Source: Collinsella sp. (GTDB taxonomy: Bacteria; Actinomycetota; Coriobacteriia; Coriobacteriales; Coriobacteriaceae). Taken from it: a stretch of DNA of 64,000 nt. The DNA lies in NCBI GenBank assembly GCA_019419455.1, contig DXZW01000041.1:1-64000 (forward strand). Reading direction: 5' to 3'. Below, piece after piece: positions 60,102 to 64,000 of this stretch. Within the stretch, counting starts at the first letter, position 1. Each line of letters begins with the position of its first letter. The notes beneath the pieces were generated by a model. That model ran no database searches. It was not told where the DNA came from and worked only from the letters and a program-made list of their open reading frames with translations. Both the position numbers and the translations under genes were made by a program.

Positions 60102-62768
60102 ATGACACCTCTCGCAAAACGTCTCCCGCGCGAGCTGCGCCGCAATATCGGCAAGTACCTGGGCATCTTTTTGCTTATGTGCGGAAGCATCGCCCTCACG
60201 TCGGGCTTTTTGCTCGCGGCGCATTCCATTGGCTGCCTCATTGACGACATGCGCGATGCATACACGATCGAGGACGGCCGCGTGACTACCTCCTTCGAGG
60301 CCACCGACGAGCAGCTCAAGGCTGCCGAAGACGCGGCTGAGGACGTCGGCGGCGTTACGTTCTACAAGAACTTCTCTATCGACGCCATCATCAAAAAGGC
60401 GGCTGGCGACGACGGCACCAAGCGCACCCTGCGCACCTACGCGCATCGCACCAAAGTTGACATTGCGTCCTACTGTGAGGGCAAGGAACCCAAGGCAGAA
60501 GACGAGGTTGCCATCGACCGCGTTTTTGCCACCAACAACGACCTCGCCGTGGGCGATAAGGTCGAGCTCGAGGGTCGCACCTACACCATCTGCGGCATCA
60601 TGACCCAGCCCGATAGCCAGGCGCTGTTCCTCAACAATTCGGACTTCACGGTGAACACCATCACGTACGGCGTGGCCGAGGTCACCGACGCCGGCTTTGC
60701 CGCGCTTGAGGACGCCGGCGGCGCGCCTGCCTACACCTACTCCTTTACCTTTACCGACCGCGATCTCCCCACCGCGGATCGCATCGATGCAGAGCAGGAT
60801 ATGGTCGAGGCGCTGACCGATGCCGATGCGCGCGTCGACGATCTGATCGATGTCGATTCCAACCAAGGCATTGGCTATGCGCGCGACGACGTGGACGGCG
60901 ACTCCATGATGTGGATGACGCTGCTCGACATTATCATCGTGATCATGGCGTTTGTCTTTGTGGTGCTCACCGACGCCACCATCGAGGAGGAGAGCGCCAT
61001 TATCGGCACGCTGCTCGCCAGCGGCTATCGCCGTCGCGAGATCGTACTGCACTACCTGGCGCTTCCCGCCATCGTGGGCGTGCTCGCGGCGCTTTTGGGC
61101 ACTGCGCTCGGCATTGTGTTCTTTACCGAGCCCATGCGCAGTCTCTATTACGGTTCGTACAGCCTGCCGCCCTTCCAGGTGTACTGGAGCTGGGAGATCT
61201 TTGTGAAGTGCGCCGTGGTTCCCGCTGCCGCGCTCATCCTCATCACGCTGGTGGGCCTGCTTCGCAAGATGGGCAAGACGCCGTTGCAGTTCCTTCGTCA
61301 CGAGGCGAGCGGCAAATCGGGCACCAAGCGCGGCCTGCAGCTGCCGGAGCGCATGGGCTTTGTCTCGCGCTTTCGCCTGCGCATCTTCCTGCGCAACCTG
61401 GGCAACTTCGCCACGCTTTTTGTGGGTATCGCGTTTGCCTCGCTGCTGCTGCTCTTTGGCCTGGCGATTCTGCCCACGATGACGCATTACGCCGACAACC
61501 TCGAGACAAGCCTGGTCGCCGAGCACCAGTACACGCTCAAGGCTCCGCTAGAGCTTGAGGGTACTGCCGAGGAGCGCGGGCAGTGGGCGGCGCTCGAGCG
61601 CTTGCAGTCGGTGGATGGTGCGCTGCTCTCCGCCGCTCAGGATGCCAGCGACGAGCTCGATGACGCGGCCGATGCGGCGCAGGCGGCAGCCGATGCCGCG
61701 ACCAGCGTTCCGTCTGCCGAGACCCTGGCCGCGGCGCAGGACGCGCTCGCCAAGGTCCAGGACAAGAAAGATGCGCTTTATGCGCGCCTCGATGACCTTG
61801 CCGATGCCCTCGGCTGCAACCGCGACGAGGCTATCGACCTGATCGACAAGGCCTCTAAGATCGACACTGACAACGACGATATCCACCCGGTCAATTCGAC
61901 CGACAACGGCGCGGGCGCAATCGCGCAGGCCGAGAAATATGCCGTCTACCAGCTGCAATACGACCGCGGCGATGGTAATGGCGAGGAGACGATTTCCGTC
62001 TACGGCATCTCGCCCGATTCGCGCTACTGGAAGGGCCTCAACATCGGCGACGGACACGTCGTCTTTGGCGGCGGCCTGCTCGACAAGTTTGGCTGGAGCG
62101 AGGGCCAGAAGGTCGAGCTTCGCGACAAGTACGAGGCTCGGGATTATTCCCTTGAGTACGCGGGCAAGGGCTGCTCCTGGGGCTCAAAGTCGGACATGAA
62201 TATCTATATGAGCATCGATGACTTTAACGAGCTGTTCGACAACGATGCCGCCTACTTCAACGGCTATGTGAGCAACGAGAAGCTCGACCTCGACGCGCGC
62301 TACTTTGCCGGCGACACCACGCCCGACGACATGCGCGCCGTGGGCGACCAGTTTATCGGCATGATGAGCAAAATGATCGGCATGATGGTCGGGCTCGCGG
62401 TGTTTATCTTCCTGCTGTTTATGTACCTGCTGACCAAGGCGGTGATCGACCACAGCGCCCGTTCGATCAGCTACATGAAAGTCTTTGGCTATCGCGATAG
62501 CGAGATCTCGCATCTGTACATCCGCTCGATCACGCTGTGCGTGGCGGTGTCACTCGTGCTGAGCCTGCCGGTCATTATTGGCTCGCTCACGGCCATCTTC
62601 CGCTCGATGCTGCTCGCCTACAACGGCAATATCGAGATCTACGTGCCCGCTTGGTCCATGGCTGCATGCGTCGGCATCGGCTTTGCGACCTACCTGGTCG
62701 TGGCGCTGCTACACACGCGCTCCATCAAGCGCGTCAGCCTGGCCGAAGCCCTCAAGGTGCAGGAGTAG
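60102..62768 (+). CDS. FtsX-like ABC permease with large periplasmic/coiled-coil region
   Basis: 888 residues. One helix near the N-terminus (GIFLLMCGSIALTSGFLLAAHS) precedes a MacB-like external domain (about 45-265). Three helices form the first FtsX bundle (about 275-390). A second helix (about 435-460) leads into a long Ala/Asp-rich region (about 485-600, DELDDAADAAQAAADAATS) that likely forms a coiled coil. An external domain and three final helices (from about 755) complete the 4+4 layout. It works with the preceding ATPase; such pairs export or act mechanically on envelope proteins. Substrate unknown. Confidence 0.88.
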   Translation: MTPLAKRLPRELRRNIGKYLGIFLLMCGSIALTSGFLLAAHSIGCLIDDMRDAYTIEDGRVTTSFEATDEQLKAAEDAAEDVGGVTFYKNFSIDAIIKKAAGDDGTKRTLRTYAHRTKVDIASYCEGKEPKAEDEVAIDRVFATNNDLAVGDKVELEGRTYTICGIMTQPDSQALFLNNSDFTVNTITYGVAEVTDAGFAALEDAGGAPAYTYSFTFTDRDLPTADRIDAEQDMVEALTDADARVDDLIDVDSNQGIGYARDDVDGDSMMWMTLLDIIIVIMAFVFVVLTDATIEEESAIIGTLLASGYRRREIVLHYLALPAIVGVLAALLGTALGIVFFTEPMRSLYYGSYSLPPFQVYWSWEIFVKCAVVPAAALILITLVGLLRKMGKTPLQFLRHEASGKSGTKRGLQLPERMGFVSRFRLRIFLRNLGNFATLFVGIAFASLLLLFGLAILPTMTHYADNLETSLVAEHQYTLKAPLELEGTAEERGQWAALERLQSVDGALLSAAQDASDELDDAADAAQAAADAATSVPSAETLAAAQDALAKVQDKKDALYARLDDLADALGCNRDEAIDLIDKASKIDTDNDDIHPVNSTDNGAGAIAQAEKYAVYQLQYDRGDGNGEETISVYGISPDSRYWKGLNIGDGHVVFGGGLLDKFGWSEGQKVELRDKYEARDYSLEYAGKGCSWGSKSDMNIYMSIDDFNELFDNDAAYFNGYVSNEKLDLDARYFAGDTTPDDMRAVGDQFIGMMSKMIGMMVGLAVFIFLLFMYLLTKAVIDHSARSISYMKVFGYRDSEISHLYIRSITLCVAVSLVLSLPVIIGSLTAIFRSMLLAYNGNIEIYVPAWSMAACVGIGFATYLVVALLHTRSIKRVSLAEALKVQE

Positions 62769-62769
62769 T

Positions 62770-62842
62770 CATCGGGGACAGTCTTTGCCGATTCGCCGGC
62801 CGGGCGGCAAGCACTCATTTAAGTCTGTCCCCAATGAGTGGC
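62770..62842. repeat. GGGGACAG-type repeat module
   Basis: The segment contains TCATCGGGGACAGTCTTTGCC and a hairpin GCACTCATT..AATGAGTGGC (62811-62842) whose loop matches the 2641-2673 module. The first part also matches 70-83 (TAGTCATCGGGGAC). Confidence 0.6.
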
Positions 62843-62920
62843 TGTGCTTGACTTCGACCCTACTTTAACGGGTACCATCCTCTATGTCTGTAACGCCATA
62901 TAGACCGAGGGGATATATCT

Positions 62921-64000
62921 ATGACCGCAACTGCACCCGCAGCACCCGCTAAGGTGTACTTCACCAACCTGCGCACGCATGCTCGCGAGAGCCAGCTCGA
63001 CAAGCTCAAGCGCCTCATCCGTCGCGCCGGTATTGAGCAGATCGACTTTGAGAACAAGTTCGTCGCCATTAAGATTCACTTTGGCGAGCTGGGCAACCTG
63101 AGCTTTTTGCGTCCCAACTACGCCCGCGCCGTCGCGGATGTCGTGAAGGAGCTGGGCGGCAAGCCCTTCCTTACCGACTGCAACACGCTCTATGTGGGTA
63201 GCCGCAAAAATGCGCTCGAGCACATCGACACCGCCTACCAGAACGGCTTTACCCCGTACGCCACGGGCTGCCAGGTCATCATCGCTGACGGTCTCAAGGG
63301 CACCGACGAGGCGCTCGTTCCTGTCGAGGGTGGCGAGTACGTGCACGAGGCCAAGATCGGCCAAGCGCTCATGGATGCCGATATCGTGATCAGCCTCACT
63401 CACTTTAAGGGCCATGAGCAGGCCGGCTTTGGCGGCGCCATGAAGAACCTGGGCATGGGCGGCGGCAGCCGTGCCGGCAAGATGGAGCAGCATGCCGCCG
63501 GCAAGCCGAGTGTCGCGACCGAGCACTGTATTGGCTGCCGTGCCTGCGAGAAGATCTGTGCGCACAACGCCATCTCGTTCGATGGCACCCGCGAGCGCGA
63601 GCTTGCGAGCGGCAAGACCGTCGAGGTGCACGTGGCCGCCATCGACCACGACCGCTGCCTGGGCTGCGGACGCTGCATTGCGGCGTGCAACCAGGACTGC
63701 ATCAAGCCCGACTATGATGCCGCGGCCGACGTACTCAACTACAAGATCGCTGAGTACACGAAGGCCATTGTTCAGGACCGTCCGAGCTTCCACATCTCGC
63801 TCGCCATGGACATCAGTCCCAACTGCGACTGCCACCCCGAAAACGACACGCCTATCGTTAACGATATCGGCATGTTCGCGAGCTTCGACCCGGTCGCTAT
63901 CGATCAGGCCTGCGCCGATGCCGTCATGGCATCCGAGCCGCTGCCCAACACCGAACTCACCGATAGCGCGGCCAAGATGGAGCATAACCACGAGCATCTG
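62921..64000 (+). CDS. DUF362-domain protein with ferredoxin motifs (3' end outside window)
   Basis: 360 codons are visible and the frame is still open at the window edge. The DUF362 domain has FVAIKIHFGELGNLSFLRPNYARAV and SLTHFKGHEQAGFGGAMKNLGMG. Two [4Fe-4S] motifs follow, CIGCRACEKIC and CLGCGRCIAAC, with further Cys in NQDCIKPD and NCDCH. GAGGGGA lies 7 bases before ATG 62921. DUF362 proteins are iron-sulphur proteins of unclear role in anaerobes, found mostly in redox metabolism. Its redox role is only inferred from the cluster motifs. Confidence 0.85.
   Translation, partial: MTATAPAAPAKVYFTNLRTHARESQLDKLKRLIRRAGIEQIDFENKFVAIKIHFGELGNLSFLRPNYARAVADVVKELGGKPFLTDCNTLYVGSRKNALEHIDTAYQNGFTPYATGCQVIIADGLKGTDEALVPVEGGEYVHEAKIGQALMDADIVISLTHFKGHEQAGFGGAMKNLGMGGGSRAGKMEQHAAGKPSVATEHCIGCRACEKICAHNAISFDGTRERELASGKTVEVHVAAIDHDRCLGCGRCIAACNQDCIKPDYDAAADVLNYKIAEYTKAIVQDRPSFHISLAMDISPNCDCHPENDTPIVNDIGMFASFDPVAIDQACADAVMASEPLPNTELTDSAAKMEHNHEHL

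Overview
The window looks like chromosomal DNA from a high-GC anaerobic actinobacterium of the class Coriobacteriia, most likely Collinsella or a close relative. This is an inference from several traits seen together: a LuxR-type membrane regulator, an NfnAB-like transhydrogenase, a compact group 4 [NiFe]-hydrogenase, ECF transporter genes, LAxTG-type wall-anchored proteins, and dense intergenic palindromes. No rRNA, phage, CRISPR array or complete insertion sequence was found.

Layout. 0-6.6 kb holds an orphan PTS EIIA, a PrsA/SurA-like foldase, a GatB/YqeY protein, a four-gene polar amino-acid ABC importer and a cytidylate-kinase-like protein. 6.6-10.9 kb holds a frameshifted LuxR-type regulator and two tandem wall-anchored paralogues. 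11.2-19.0 kb is mostly minus-strand housekeeping (nfnB-nfnA, pth, prs, glmU). It is interrupted at 14.6-16.3 kb by an orphan gene lying between two copies of a 205-bp inverted-repeat element. 19.2-22.4 kb is an ECF transporter operon. 23-28.3 kb holds xth, a sirtuin, a folP-folK fusion, a biotin-ligase-like protein and coaX, followed by an initiator tRNA. 29-32.5 kb holds a flavin/Fe-S ene-reductase and a DUF4143-type ATPase preceded by four 12-bp repeats at an exact 23-bp period.

32.8-46.4 kb is the most unusual block. Three single-pass membrane proteins with TasA-like N-termini are followed, in what looks like one operon, by a 3,573-residue secreted protein rich in GLUG-like Gly-Gly-hydrophobic motifs. 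It looks like a dedicated surface-assembly locus. 47.8-53.4 kb encodes a five-gene energy-converting hydrogenase whose antiporter-like and NuoH-like subunits are fused. 54-62.8 kb holds a NarL-type response regulator with a frameshifted histidine kinase, a divergent ABC-2 exporter, and a MacB/FtsX-type ABC pair. The window ends inside a DUF362/ferredoxin gene.

How the parts may work together. NfnAB and the hydrogenase would both handle reduced ferredoxin in a fermentative, H2-evolving metabolism. The importer, ECF system and cofactor genes (folate, CoA) fit a gut-type lifestyle with heavy uptake.

Intergenic DNA is packed with fixed-length palindromic elements. I distinguish a 204-206-bp family with shared ends but unrelated interiors, two related families (152 bp and about 165 bp) that sit side by side at two loci, a 57-bp family (five units, all exactly 57 bp), a 43-bp pair, a 171-bp element, a 189-bp in-frame element inside a coding region, and a scattered GGGGACAG-type family. 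Two sensory genes (LuxR regulator, histidine kinase) carry indels in short repeats.
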